Positions 40,406 to 49,309 of a stretch of 64,000 nt of DNA are shown here, piece by piece. The notes under the pieces were generated by a model, which was not told the origin of the DNA, ran no database searches, and saw only the letters and a program-made list of their open reading frames with translations. The DNA comes from an uncultured Christensenellaceae bacterium (GTDB lineage: Bacteria > Bacillota > Clostridia > Christensenellales > Borkfalkiaceae). The stretch lies in the NCBI GenBank assembly GCA_910586825.1, contig CAJUJF010000007.1, positions 1 through 64,000 of the forward strand, given 5' to 3'. Position numbers and translations under genes: made by a program. Numbering within the stretch: position 1 is the first letter of the stretch; each line of letters begins with the position of its first letter.

Positions 40406-41235
40406 CGGGTTTTATAAATGTTTTTAAAGAAGAGGGGGTTTCCTCGGCGTACGTGACCAATCGGATCAAGCGACTTTGCCGACTGTCCGTCGGACACATG
40501 GGTACGCTCGATCCGCTCGCTTCGGGAATCCTTCCCGTAGGCGTGGGGAACGCAACCCGCCTCTTCGATTATTTTTCGGACAAGACCAAGGTTTACGAGG
40601 CGAAGTTCCGATTCGGCGCGACGACAGAAACGCTCGACCGCGAGGGCGAGATCGTATCGGGCGGACGGATTCCGTCCGCTTCGGAAATCGCGGGCGCGCT
40701 TCCCGCTTTGACGGGGGTGATCGAACAGATCCCTCCGCGTTTCAGCGCGAAGAGCGTAAACGGGAAACGCGGGTACGAACTTGCGCGCGCGGGCGCGGAG
40801 TTCACGCTTCCGCCGAAGAGAGTGCGGATCGAAGCGTTCGTACTGACGGGGCAGACCGCGACGGACGAATATTCTTTCCGCATTGCGTGCGGGGGCGGGA
40901 CTTATATCCGTTCGCTTGCGCGCGATCTTGCCGCGGCGCTCGGCACGCAGGCGTACATGACGGCGCTCTGCCGCACGCAGAGCGGGATTTTTACGGCGGA
41001 AACGTCCGTGCCGCTCGACCGTCTTACCAAGGAAAATTTGTCCGAATACCTCATTCCGACGGAAAACGTGTTGCCGTTTCCCGTGCTGGACGACGCCGAC
41101 CCGCGCATTTTCAACGGGGTTGCCGTGCCGTGCGGCCGTGCGGACGGCAGATACAAACTGTATGCGGACGGGAACTTTTACGGGCTTGCCGTCGTGGAAA
41201 ACGGATTTGCCCGCGCGGAGAAAAAGCTGTGTTGA
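40402..41235 (+). CDS. truB: tRNA pseudouridine(55) synthase TruB
   Basis: The 277-residue enzyme converts U55 in the T loop of tRNAs. The catalytic Asp37 is in GHMGTLDPLASGILPVG. Other motifs are YEAKFRFGATTETLDREG, IPPRFSAKSVNGKRGYELA, and GGGTYIRSLARDLAAALG. It begins in an ATGA overlap with nrnA and ends overlapping the GTG start of ribF. Confidence 0.96.
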   Translation: MTGFINVFKEEGVSSAYVTNRIKRLCRLSVGHMGTLDPLASGILPVGVGNATRLFDYFSDKTKVYEAKFRFGATTETLDREGEIVSGGRIPSASEIAGALPALTGVIEQIPPRFSAKSVNGKRGYELARAGAEFTLPPKRVRIEAFVLTGQTATDEYSFRIACGGGTYIRSLARDLAAALGTQAYMTALCRTQSGIFTAETSVPLDRLTKENLSEYLIPTENVLPFPVLDDADPRIFNGVAVPCGRADGRYKLYADGNFYGLAVVENGFARAEKKLC

Positions 41236-42083
41236 AGGCGTTGGGGAGAACGGGCAGGTTTTCCGAGCCGTGCGCGCTGCTGCTCGGCGGGTTCGACGGA
41301 TTTCATACCGGTCACGCTTCGCTGAAAACCGCCGCGGAACAGACGGGGCTTCCCGTCGGCATCACCGCGATATCGGGCAACAAGGCGGGCGGGAATCTGT
41401 TCACGCTCGAAGAGCGCGCGGCGATATTCTCGCGCGCGGGGTTCTCGTTCGTTGCGGAATACGCGTTCGACGAGGCGCTGAAAAATACCTCGGCGGAGGC
41501 GTTTTTGCGCGATCTGTTCGGGCGCGTCAACGTAAAAGCAGTGTTTTGCGGCGAAGATTATCGGTTCGGGAAAGACGCGCGCGGTACGGCGGAAACGTTG
41601 AAATCCGCGGCGCCGTGTCCCGTGACCGTATTGCCGTTGGTGTCGGAAGAGAGCGGAAAAATTTCCGTTTCCCGAATCAAAGCGGCTCTGGCGGCGGGAG
41701 AAATTTCCGCGGCGAACCGCTTGCTCTACGGGGGCTATTTTTTACAGGGGATCGTGGAACACGGCCGCCGCGTCGGGAGAACGTACGGGTTTCCCACCCT
41801 CAATCTTGCCTATCCCGCCGAAAAGTTTCCCGTCCGCGACGGGGTTTACGGCGGTTATGCGGAGACACCCGCGGGGGACTATCCCGCGATGATCAACTTC
41901 GGTGCGCGGCCCACCTTCGGACTTTGCGAGAAAAAGGCGGAGGCGTATTTGAAGGGCTTCGACGGCGATCTGTACGGAAAAACGGTGCGGCTGTTTCCGC
42001 AGAAGTTTCTGCGGCCCGTCATGCGGTTTTCTTCGGCGGAGGCTTTGAAAACACAGTTGCGTGAAGACGCGGAAAAAATCTGA
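41229..42083 (+). CDS. ribF: Bifunctional riboflavin kinase / FAD synthetase
   Basis: The 284-residue protein joins an N-terminal nucleotidyltransferase (FAD synthetase; GGFDGFHTGHASL is its HxGH-like motif, with FCGEDYRFGKDARG and SVSRIKAALAAGEI) and a C-terminal riboflavin kinase domain (GRTYGFPTLNLAYP with PTxN, and YPAMINFGARPTF). It makes FMN and FAD. The start is GTG at 41229, overlapping truB. The open frame extends far upstream inside truB but has no support there. It closes the nusA operon. Confidence 0.94.
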   Translation: MLKALGRTGRFSEPCALLLGGFDGFHTGHASLKTAAEQTGLPVGITAISGNKAGGNLFTLEERAAIFSRAGFSFVAEYAFDEALKNTSAEAFLRDLFGRVNVKAVFCGEDYRFGKDARGTAETLKSAAPCPVTVLPLVSEESGKISVSRIKAALAAGEISAANRLLYGGYFLQGIVEHGRRVGRTYGFPTLNLAYPAEKFPVRDGVYGGYAETPAGDYPAMINFGARPTFGLCEKKAEAYLKGFDGDLYGKTVRLFPQKFLRPVMRFSSAEALKTQLREDAEKI

Positions 42084-42111
42084 ACCGCGATTAACAAACG
42101 GGAGAGAGCGT

Positions 42112-42996
42112 ATGATAAAATTCGGACCGAGCGGAAACTGCGAGAGCTTTTATGCGGAGGGGTACGACCACACCGAACAGGCGGCGGAGTTCGTCAAAAA
42201 GCGGGGACTCGAATGTTTTGAATATTCGTTCGGGCGCGGCGTTCGGATGAGCGAGGCGAAAGCCGTTTCGATCCGCGGCGCGTTCGCGGCTTCGGGCGTG
42301 GAAATATCCGCGCATGCGCCGTACTTCGTCAACTTCGGAAATCCGGACGACGAAATGGCGGCAAAGTCGTACGGATACGTCCTCGACACGGGTAAGGCGT
42401 TGAAGCTGATGGGAGGACGGCGTTGCGTGTTCCATCCCGCGGCGCAGGGAAAAGAGGCGCGGGAGACGGTCGTGTACCGCACGGTCGAGCGCTTGAAAAT
42501 ATTGCGGGATTATCTCTATCTCAACGATTTGCAGGATATGACGTTCTGCCCCGAAACGATGGGCAAATCCGCGCAGATCGGCACGGTGGAAGAAGTCGTC
42601 CGTTTTTGCGAAGTGGATCCCGTGTTCACGCCGTGCGTCGATTTCGGACACGTCAACGCGCGGGAACAGGGTAGTTTAAAGACGCGCGCGGACTACGCGC
42701 GGATTCTGGAAAGGATGCTCGAACGGCTCGGATACGAGCGCGTCAAACATTTCCACGTGCATTTTTCGAAGATCATGTACGGCGCGAAGGGCGAAATCAA
42801 ACATCTCACCTTTGCCGACACGGAGTACGGGCCGGAATTCGGACCGCTTGCGGAAGCGCTTTTGGATTATCAGCTGGAACCGTATATCGTGAGCGAATCC
42901 GCGGGAACGCAGGCGGAGGACGCCGCCGAAATGAAGCGTCTCTACGAAGCGGCGCGGATTTTGCGGGAAAGCGGCGCGGCTTCCGAGCGCGGCTGA
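42112..42996 (+). CDS. Endonuclease IV-like TIM-barrel protein
   Basis: The 294-residue protein resembles the AP endonuclease 2 / xylose isomerase barrel family. Metal-ligand candidates are His in SAHAPYFVNFG, His in CVFHPAAQG, Glu in FCPETMGK, Asp and His in CVDFGHVNA, His in HFHVHFSK and Glu in IVSESAGTQ. These follow the order in endonuclease IV. The DxH motif expected before the last Glu (DRHANIG in Escherichia coli) is replaced by FADTEYG, so true AP endonuclease activity is uncertain. The ATG at 42112 follows ggagagag. It sits between ribF and a separately promoted peptidase. Confidence 0.8.
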   Translation: MIKFGPSGNCESFYAEGYDHTEQAAEFVKKRGLECFEYSFGRGVRMSEAKAVSIRGAFAASGVEISAHAPYFVNFGNPDDEMAAKSYGYVLDTGKALKLMGGRRCVFHPAAQGKEARETVVYRTVERLKILRDYLYLNDLQDMTFCPETMGKSAQIGTVEEVVRFCEVDPVFTPCVDFGHVNAREQGSLKTRADYARILERMLERLGYERVKHFHVHFSKIMYGAKGEIKHLTFADTEYGPEFGPLAEALLDYQLEPYIVSESAGTQAEDAAEMKRLYEAARILRESGAASERG

Positions 42997-43014
42997 AAAA
43001 TTGCAGTAAAAATA

Positions 43015-43043
43015 TTGACTTGGTTGGGCATATTTGGTATAAT
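43015..43043 (+). promoter_or_regulatory. Leaderless promoter of the M24 peptidase gene
   Basis: TTGACT (43015-43020), 17-base spacer, TATAAT (43038-43043), then exactly six bases to the ATG at 43050. Confidence 0.85.
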
Positions 43044-43049
43044 AAAGTT

Positions 43050-44105
43050 ATGTTGACGGAAAGATTGCGCAAAATATACGCCGCGGCAGGCGCGGATGCT
43101 CTCTTTTTGGAACAGGATTTTCTCCGCAGATACCTTACGGGGTTCTATTCGACGGACGGGTTCGTAGTCGTCACGGCGGAGAGCTGCACGCTTTACGCCG
43201 ATCCGCGCTATTTCGAGGCGGCGGAAAGAGCGTTGCGGGGTAGCGCGGTTTGCGTGAAAGAAGGGTCGTACCGCGAAGCGCTTGCGGAGCTGAAAGCGAA
43301 CAGGAAAATCGGCGTTCCGTATCCGTTCACCGATTTTGCCCGCGCGGAAGAACTGCGGCAAGAGGGGTTCGAACTTTGCGATTGCATGCCCGCGCTCAAA
43401 GAGGCGATGGAGATCAAATCGCCCGAGGAGATCGCGCTGATCGGGAAGGCGTGCGAGATAGCCGAAGATGCGTTTCTCGCGCTGTTGCCGCAGATCAAAG
43501 AGGGGATGACGGAATCCGCGGTCGCGGCGCTGCTCGAATACGAAATGCGCAGGCGCGGCGCCTCGGGCACTTCGTTTGAGACGATCGTCGCATTCGGCGC
43601 GAACGGCAGCGTTCCGCATCACGAAACGGGGAACACGGCGCTCTCTTTCGGGGATCCCGTACTCATAGATTTCGGCTGCAAAGCGGAAGGGTACTGTTCC
43701 GACTGTACGCGTACGTTTCTCTTCGGCGACGACGGCCGTCACGAAGATTTCAAACGGATCTACGCCGACGTGCTGAAAGCGCACGAACTCGTTGCCGAAA
43801 GAGCGGCAGCGGGCATGACGGGGCGGGACGTCGACGAAATCGCACGCGGCTTTCTGCGTTCGAGGGGGCTGGACGGGTATTTTACCCATTCGCTCGGACA
43901 CGGGATCGGATTGCAGATCCACGAATATCCCTTGCTTTCGCCGCGGGGACGGGAAGTTCTGAAAGACGGCATGGTCTTTTCCGACGAACCGGGCGTGTAT
44001 CTTGCGGGAAAACTCGGGATCCGGATCGAGGACAGCATGTATTTAAAGGACGGGAAAGCCCGATCCTTTATGAAGAAGACGAAAAAAAATCTAATGATTC
44101 TTTAA
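43050..44105 (+). CDS. M24-family Xaa-Pro aminopeptidase
   Basis: The 351-residue protein has a creatinase-like N-terminal domain (about 1-120) and a pita-bread M24 domain with the five metal ligands visible: Asp in LIDFGCKAEG and CSDCTRTF, His in HSLGHGIGLQ, Glu in SDEPGVYLAG and Glu in IRIEDSMYL. It releases N-terminal residues before proline. No ribosome binding site precedes the ATG, which is six bases after the -10 box, so the mRNA is probably leaderless. efp follows after 21 bases with its own site, the common Bacillota pairing. Confidence 0.92.
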   Translation: MLTERLRKIYAAAGADALFLEQDFLRRYLTGFYSTDGFVVVTAESCTLYADPRYFEAAERALRGSAVCVKEGSYREALAELKANRKIGVPYPFTDFARAEELRQEGFELCDCMPALKEAMEIKSPEEIALIGKACEIAEDAFLALLPQIKEGMTESAVAALLEYEMRRRGASGTSFETIVAFGANGSVPHHETGNTALSFGDPVLIDFGCKAEGYCSDCTRTFLFGDDGRHEDFKRIYADVLKAHELVAERAAAGMTGRDVDEIARGFLRSRGLDGYFTHSLGHGIGLQIHEYPLLSPRGREVLKDGMVFSDEPGVYLAGKLGIRIEDSMYLKDGKARSFMKKTKKNLMIL

Positions 44106-44126
44106 CGATAAAAAGGAGATTCTCTT

Positions 44127-44690
44127 ATGGCACAGATCATGGCAGGCGACATCAGAAAAGGAACCACTTTCGAGTACAAGAGCGGCGTTTACACCGTAAC
44201 GGAATTCCAGCACGTGAAACCCGGAAAAGGCGCGGCGTTCGTCCGTACGACGCTGAAAAACGTCGTTACGGGACAAGTTCTTTCGGACGAGACGTTTAAC
44301 CCGACGACCAAGCTCGAAACCGCGCAGGTGGAGACGAAGAAGATGACCTATTCGTATACCGACGGCGAGTTCTACTATTTCATGGACGACGAGTTCAACC
44401 TCACTCCGCTCAATTTCAGTCAGGTTGAGGACGCGCTACGCTATATCCGCGAGAACGATACCGTTACGGTGAAGTTCCTCTACGACAACGCGTTTTCGGT
44501 CGAACCCGAGAACTTTGTGGAACTGAAAGTCGTGGAAGCGGAACCCGGCGTAAAGGGCAATACCGCGACCAACGTGACGAAAGCGGCGAAAGTGGAAACG
44601 GGCGCGACCTTCCAGGTCCCCATGTTCGTCAACGAAGGGGATACGATCAGGATCGACACGCGTACCGGCGAGTACATGAGCAGAGTTTAA
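44127..44690 (+). CDS. efp: Translation elongation factor P
   Basis: The 187-residue three-domain protein relieves ribosome stalling at polyproline. The tip loop HVKPGKGAAFVR carries the Lys (K34) that is modified or used unmodified in different bacteria. The C-terminal domain ends with GDTIRIDTRTGEYMSRV, the family signature. No EpmA or EpmB gene is next to it. The ATG follows aaaggag. It is linked to the M24 peptidase gene upstream. Confidence 0.97.
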   Translation: MAQIMAGDIRKGTTFEYKSGVYTVTEFQHVKPGKGAAFVRTTLKNVVTGQVLSDETFNPTTKLETAQVETKKMTYSYTDGEFYYFMDDEFNLTPLNFSQVEDALRYIRENDTVTVKFLYDNAFSVEPENFVELKVVEAEPGVKGNTATNVTKAAKVETGATFQVPMFVNEGDTIRIDTRTGEYMSRV

Positions 44691-44785
44691 TCGCGTTTGC
44701 GCGAAGATGAGACCGCGGTCGGCTCGTATCCGTTTACGGACGCGGGCTAATCGTTTATTTCAAGGACAGCGAAGGAGGAAGGCGT

Positions 44786-45619
44786 ATGAAAGCGACATAT
44801 CTCGGAACGGGTGCGGCGGAGGGGATTCCCGCGCTGTTCTGTAATTGCGCTTATTGCAGGAGCGTGAAGCGGAGGGGCGAATTTCGTTCCCGCGCGCAGG
44901 TCCTGATCGACGGCGAACTCTCCGTCGATTTTCCGCCCGACAGCGCTTACCATGCGGCAAATTTCGGCGTCGATCTTTCGGCGGTCAAGTATCTGCTCGT
45001 GACGCATTCGCACATGGACCATTTCAACCCGCACGATCTGGTGCTGAGGGGGTATAAGTTCGCGTGGGACATGCGCGTACCCAAACTCGAAATATACGGG
45101 AACGCCGAAGTCTTAGAAGTGTTTGCGGAGTGCACGCGCCGCGAACTGCGGCAGGAGGTTGCGGAGAATATTCTCGTGCAGGCGGTGAGCGCGTACGAAC
45201 TGATCGAGTTCGGCGGCTGGCGGGCGTATACGCTGCTCGCAAAGCACGATTCGCAGGAACCGTTGCTGTACCTGCTCGAAAAGAACGGGAAACGCATCCT
45301 GCATCTTACCGATACGGGGAAACTGCCCGAAGAGAACTATCTCTTTCTCAAACAGATCGGCGGCGCACCGTTCGATCTGATCACGCTCGACTGTACGCTG
45401 TTGTGGAACAAGACGGAGGAAAACTCCCGTCACATGGGGCTGGACGAAAACGCCCGCACCATTTCTCGGCTGGAAAAACTCGGGCTTGCGGACGGGCATA
45501 CGAAAAAGGTGATCACGCATTTTTCGCACAACTCCGCGCCGACGAAAGAGAGCTTGAAAAAAGCGGAAAAGGAGTACGGCGTAATTGCCGCCTACGACGG
45601 CATGACGCTGGAATTTTAA
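44786..45619 (+). CDS. MBL-fold metal-dependent hydrolase, PhnP-like
   Basis: The 277-residue metallo-beta-lactamase-fold protein has THSHMDHF as the metal motif, an Asp in LHLTDTGKLP, and a terminal His in ITHFSHNS. The N-terminal CNCAYCR cysteine cluster resembles the extra zinc site of PhnP-type phosphodiesterases. No phosphonate genes are nearby, so the true substrate is unknown; a cyclic phosphodiester is a reasonable guess. The ribosome binding site aaggagg precedes the ATG, and the next gene starts at the base after its stop. Confidence 0.85.
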   Translation: MKATYLGTGAAEGIPALFCNCAYCRSVKRRGEFRSRAQVLIDGELSVDFPPDSAYHAANFGVDLSAVKYLLVTHSHMDHFNPHDLVLRGYKFAWDMRVPKLEIYGNAEVLEVFAECTRRELRQEVAENILVQAVSAYELIEFGGWRAYTLLAKHDSQEPLLYLLEKNGKRILHLTDTGKLPEENYLFLKQIGGAPFDLITLDCTLLWNKTEENSRHMGLDENARTISRLEKLGLADGHTKKVITHFSHNSAPTKESLKKAEKEYGVIAAYDGMTLEF

Positions 45620-46426
45620 ATGAAAACGCTGTATCTGAGCGATCTCGACGGAACGCTGTTGCGTTCCGATCAGAAAACGAGCAAATACACCGATTCGGTG
45701 ATCAACCGTCTTGTCGAACACGGGACGGTTTTTTCGTACGCGACGGCGCGGAGTTTTTCCACGGCGCGCCGCGCGACGGAGGGATTGCGACTGACGTCTC
45801 CCGTGATCGTCCACAACGGCGCGAACATCACCGATCCGTCCGGAACCGTGTTATGGTCCGCCGCGTTTACGGAAGCGGAAAAGCGGGAGATTTTCTCGGC
45901 GTTTCGCCGCGCCGGACTGACGCCGGTCGTGTACGCCGCGATCGGCGGAAGAGAGCGGTTTTCGTATCTGAAAGAAGAATGCGGTCGGGCGCAGTGGGAA
46001 TTTCTTCTGACGAGGATCGGAGACGGCAGGGAACGGGAGGTTATCTCCCGCGCCGAAGCGCTCGAAGGCGACGCGTTCTATTTCACGTGCATCGACGACG
46101 AAGGGAAACTTTCTCCCGTCCTGCGGGAGCTGGAAGGCAAATACTGCTGTCATTTTCCCAAGGACATATACAGCGGCGAGCAGTGGTTGGAAGTGATGCC
46201 GAAAACGGCGGGGAAAGCGCACGCGGCGGAAGCGTTGAAAGAGATGCTCGGCTGCGACAGAATCGTGTGTTTCGGCGACCATCTCAACGATCTGCCGCTG
46301 TTCGCGATCGCGGACGAAAGGTATGCGGTCGAAAACGCCGAAGAGGCGCTGAAAAAAATCGCAACGGACATCATCGGCGGGAACGACGAGGACGGCGTTG
46401 CGAGGTGGCTGGAAGAGCATGCATGA
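45620..46426 (+). CDS. Cof-type HAD-superfamily phosphatase
   Basis: The 268-residue protein has motif I YLSDLDGTLLRSD (nucleophile Asp), motif II in YATARSF, a type C2 cap domain (about 85-185), a Lys in MPKTAGKAHA, and motif IV CFGDHLNDLPLF. The family dephosphorylates sugar phosphates or flavin and pyridoxal phosphates; the substrate cannot be inferred. It is directly coupled to the MBL hydrolase gene and is followed by a terminator. Confidence 0.9.
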   Translation: MKTLYLSDLDGTLLRSDQKTSKYTDSVINRLVEHGTVFSYATARSFSTARRATEGLRLTSPVIVHNGANITDPSGTVLWSAAFTEAEKREIFSAFRRAGLTPVVYAAIGGRERFSYLKEECGRAQWEFLLTRIGDGREREVISRAEALEGDAFYFTCIDDEGKLSPVLRELEGKYCCHFPKDIYSGEQWLEVMPKTAGKAHAAEALKEMLGCDRIVCFGDHLNDLPLFAIADERYAVENAEEALKKIATDIIGGNDEDGVARWLEEHA

Positions 46427-46454
46427 AACGGGATTGCGGATTCCGTAATTTAAA

Positions 46455-46492
46455 TCAAAACGCCCTCGGGTTTTTCCCAAGGGCGTTTTAAA
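46455..46492. terminator. Bidirectional terminator between HAD gene and lipoprotein
   Basis: aaaacgccct(c)ggg pairs with ccc(a)agggcgtttt around ttttt, with A/T-rich flanks. It lies between convergent genes. Confidence 0.85.
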
Positions 46493-46502
46493 CGAAAACG
46501 TT

Positions 46503-48254
46503 TTAGTTGAGTTTGACGCCGTGAAGCAACGTTCCGTAAGAGTTTGCCATCAGATTGTATTCCACATGGAATTGCAAGACGCTGTGCGCTTTTACGGTCG
46601 CGGTATACTGAAACGGCTCGTGAATCGCATCGCCGTGTACCGTTTTGCCCATGATGAGCGAGGTGTAAGGGGTTCCTTCGATCCTGTTTCCGTCCTGATC
46701 GCGCGCCATGGCGACGACACCGCCGCCGTTCATGGGATAGAGCGTTACGGTAACCGTACGGTCGCGATCGCCCTGATTGACGAAGGTAAAGGTATCGATA
46801 TAGTCCTTCATCCAATTCCCGATATTCGAATGATCGCCGTTGATATCGTAATAGTCGTTTCCGGTAACGACGGGTTTTCCGTTGGAAACGGAGTGGAAAG
46901 TCGTCATGTCCGTTCCTACGGAGTCGTGATAGTTCTGAACGTTGCTGTGCGTATACCAGGTTTTCAGATGTTTTTCATGCGGGGTGGAATCGATTTTGGA
47001 GAAGGGTTCGCCTGTGGGCGAGCTTCCTGCGGGATAGTCTTTGTAATAGTTGGTATAGGTGACGGGCAGGTCCTGCGCAGGGGTCTTGTCGTTAAACGTC
47101 CAAACCGCGCTGGCGTCCACGCACGCGCCCTCGTCGACGCCTACGTGACAGCGTTCGCCGTCGAAGAAAAAACCGACGTGGGAAGTGGTGTCTCCCTCAA
47201 TCGCTTTCGGATCGGTATAGGCGTAGAACGCGCCTTCCGCTTTGCCTTTTACCTCGAACAGAACGGCGCCGTTCTGGCAGCTTCCGTAATTGAGGGCGTC
47301 CGGCTGACCGCCTTTCAGCACGGCGTAATTGTTAAAAGAGTCTTCTCTCGTTCCGCCGATGACGTACATGTATTTCCCGGCGGGGATACGATAGGTAACG
47401 GACTGGAATTTCGGGTTGGCGTATTTGCCGCCCAAATTGAACCACGCTTTGAAACTTTTTTCTTGCGATTCCGTCCATTTCGACATATCGGGCAGGGCGA
47501 ATTTCGTGTTGTAAAAGCTCGTCCATTCCATTTCGCCCAAATAGGCGCCGTCGCCCGCAAGCTGGTAGCCGATATTTTTTACCGTCACGTACATGTCTTC
47601 CGTGCCCGTGTTTCTCACCTGATAGCCGTAGTAAGCTTTCACCTCGTCGGACTGGTGTTCGAAGGTGAAAAACACTTCCTGATCGGAAATATCGTTGCGG
47701 GTAAGCGCTTTGTTGAGGATTTCGGGTTTCAGCGTTTCCGGAGCGTTCGAATATACGTAAAGGGTGCCTTCGCGCTTTTTGTATTCGAGGCGCGCTTCCT
47801 GCAAGGGATCGACGTTCGGGTCGCCGTTCACGTCAAACGAATTCACGTCGGGCACGTTGATCGGGTCGAAGGGCAGGGGAGAGTCGTTTTCCTTTGCCTT
47901 TACTTCCATGTTGATATTCGGCTTTTCGGGATTGATGTTCAGATAAACGATGTCGTTTTTCTTTAAACTCAATTCCAACTCTTTCACCGAATTCGCAAGC
48001 CGCTTGCCGTCGGCGTCGTATACCGTCACCGTTCCGCTGTTGCTGGGGAAGGAAACGGTATAGGTGTCGGTGAAAGGCGCTTTCATTTTCAGCTTTACGT
48101 TTCCCTTCTCTTCTCTCGCGTACAACGAGGAAAGCCGGATTTCGGGCAGACCGACATACTCGTCCAACGAGATTTTAGCACCTGAGTCCCCGCAGCCGGA
48201 ACACGTAAGCGTCGCGGCGAAAAGCAGGGCGAGCGGAATCGTAGATTTTCTCAT
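46503..48254 (-). CDS. Large lipoprotein, unknown function
   Basis: The 583-residue protein starts with a signal peptide and lipobox (LTCSGC, Cys at about residue 21), so it should be anchored on the outer face of the membrane. The mature sequence is rich in Tyr, Thr, Asn, Gly and Asp, with repeated beta-strand patterns and the DVNGDPNVDP and DINGDHSN segments that could bind calcium. No catalytic motif is recognised. The ribosome binding site tggaga precedes the ATG, and the promoter at 48290-48318 is strong. It may be a surface adhesin or binding protein, which is only a guess. Confidence 0.78.
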   Translation of the reverse strand: MRKSTIPLALLFAATLTCSGCGDSGAKISLDEYVGLPEIRLSSLYAREEKGNVKLKMKAPFTDTYTVSFPSNSGTVTVYDADGKRLANSVKELELSLKKNDIVYLNINPEKPNINMEVKAKENDSPLPFDPINVPDVNSFDVNGDPNVDPLQEARLEYKKREGTLYVYSNAPETLKPEILNKALTRNDISDQEVFFTFEHQSDEVKAYYGYQVRNTGTEDMYVTVKNIGYQLAGDGAYLGEMEWTSFYNTKFALPDMSKWTESQEKSFKAWFNLGGKYANPKFQSVTYRIPAGKYMYVIGGTREDSFNNYAVLKGGQPDALNYGSCQNGAVLFEVKGKAEGAFYAYTDPKAIEGDTTSHVGFFFDGERCHVGVDEGACVDASAVWTFNDKTPAQDLPVTYTNYYKDYPAGSSPTGEPFSKIDSTPHEKHLKTWYTHSNVQNYHDSVGTDMTTFHSVSNGKPVVTGNDYYDINGDHSNIGNWMKDYIDTFTFVNQGDRDRTVTVTLYPMNGGGVVAMARDQDGNRIEGTPYTSLIMGKTVHGDAIHEPFQYTATVKAHSVLQFHVEYNLMANSYGTLLHGVKLN

Positions 48255-48289
48255 AATTGTTCTCCAAATAATTTTTTTAAAGCAATTCC

Positions 48290-48318
48290 ATTTTACCCGT
48301 AAACGGAAAAAAAGTCAA
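48290..48318 (-). promoter_or_regulatory. SigA promoter of the large lipoprotein gene
   Basis: On the minus strand TTGACT (48313-48318), 17-base spacer, TAAAAT (48290-48295). Confidence 0.82.
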
Positions 48319-48344
48319 CGGAAAAAAGAAAATTTTTTTCAATT

Positions 48345-49148
48345 TCACTCGGTCTTTGTCTCTTTGCCGAGTTTGTTCCACCAAGGATACACGGTAACGG
48401 CGAACGCTTCCGTCGATTTCGGCTTTTTCAGAAACACGATAAACGCGGGAATCAGTACGGCAAGCGAACCGATCAGGTGGACGATCATGTCGCGCATGGT
48501 GTCGAGCAGTCCCGAACCGCGCATGCTGTCGGTATAATAATAAACTTTTCCGTCGATCACCGTCGTGACGAAATTGCCGTCCGGATCTTTGAGCAGAGAG
48601 GTGTCGTAGGGTTGGAGATCGCTGTTCGGCAAAATGCTGTCCAGCGTGTATTCGAACAGTTCCCAGAAATAGCCGACCGCGAGCGAGAAGAAGAGGGCGA
48701 AGAGCACGAAAGCGACGGTTTTCTGCGCGCCTTCGAGTTTGTCGCGGAAGATCAGGGAAGCGACGCTCAGTCCCGCGATCGCGAACAGCGTGCCCGACGC
48801 GGTGTGCAGGACGGAATCCCATTCGTAGATCAGATCGTAAAAGCCGTACACGGTGGCGAGTCCGGTTGCCGCGAACGCGAACAGCGTTGCCGCGACTTCG
48901 AGAAAAAGGGGAAAGCGGACGCGGAAGATCAGCTCCGCGCCGAACACGAGACACATTGCGCCCAGCGAATTGAGGATAAAGAGCATGCGGTGGCGGAATT
49001 CCCCGTCTCCCATGCTCCCGTTCGCGTGCAGTATGACGTCCATGATCACGCCCGCGATCAGCGCGAGCAGGCACGCAGCAACGACGATCACGATCGCGCG
49101 GTTGCGTTTTTGTGCAAAAAAGTTTTTGATAATTCCCCGATTGTTCAA
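48345..49148 (-). CDS. Multi-pass membrane protein, DUF2238-like
   Basis: The 267-residue protein has about seven membrane helices (residues 18-40, 53-75, 80-105, 112-130, 140-160, 170-190 and a last one near 225-245). YEWDSVLHTASGTLFA and FWELFEYTLD hold paired polar residues inside helices, as in DUF2238-type proteins. The function is unknown. The start is TTG at 49148, selected because aaggag is nine bases upstream and the natural N-terminus follows. It has its own promoter at 49179-49207. Confidence 0.78.
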   Translation of the reverse strand: MNNRGIIKNFFAQKRNRAIVIVVAACLLALIAGVIMDVILHANGSMGDGEFRHRMLFILNSLGAMCLVFGAELIFRVRFPLFLEVAATLFAFAATGLATVYGFYDLIYEWDSVLHTASGTLFAIAGLSVASLIFRDKLEGAQKTVAFVLFALFFSLAVGYFWELFEYTLDSILPNSDLQPYDTSLLKDPDGNFVTTVIDGKVYYYTDSMRGSGLLDTMRDMIVHLIGSLAVLIPAFIVFLKKPKSTEAFAVTVYPWWNKLGKETKTE

Positions 49149-49178
49149 AATTTTCCGCTCCTTACCGATGATAGGCTC

Positions 49179-49207
49179 ATCATACGACTTTTCCGCTTTG
49201 CCGTCAA
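49179..49207 (-). promoter_or_regulatory. SigA promoter of the DUF2238-like gene
   Basis: On the minus strand TTGACG (49202-49207), 17-base spacer, TATGAT (49179-49184). Confidence 0.78.
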
Positions 49208-49247
49208 GCGAATTTTTTCCGAAAAAGGGGAAATGCTTTGAATACGG

Positions 49248-49276
49248 TTTACTTTTCTTCCGAAAAAGTGTAAAAT
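49248..49276 (+). promoter_or_regulatory. SigA promoter of the patatin-aro operon
   Basis: TTTACT (49248-49253), 17-base spacer, TAAAAT (49271-49276), 34 bases before the patatin-like gene. It is the only clear promoter before the overlapping run of genes to 55718. Confidence 0.75.
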
Positions 49277-49309
49277 AAAATCGGATCTTTCGATCCGCAC
49301 GGAGGCTGT

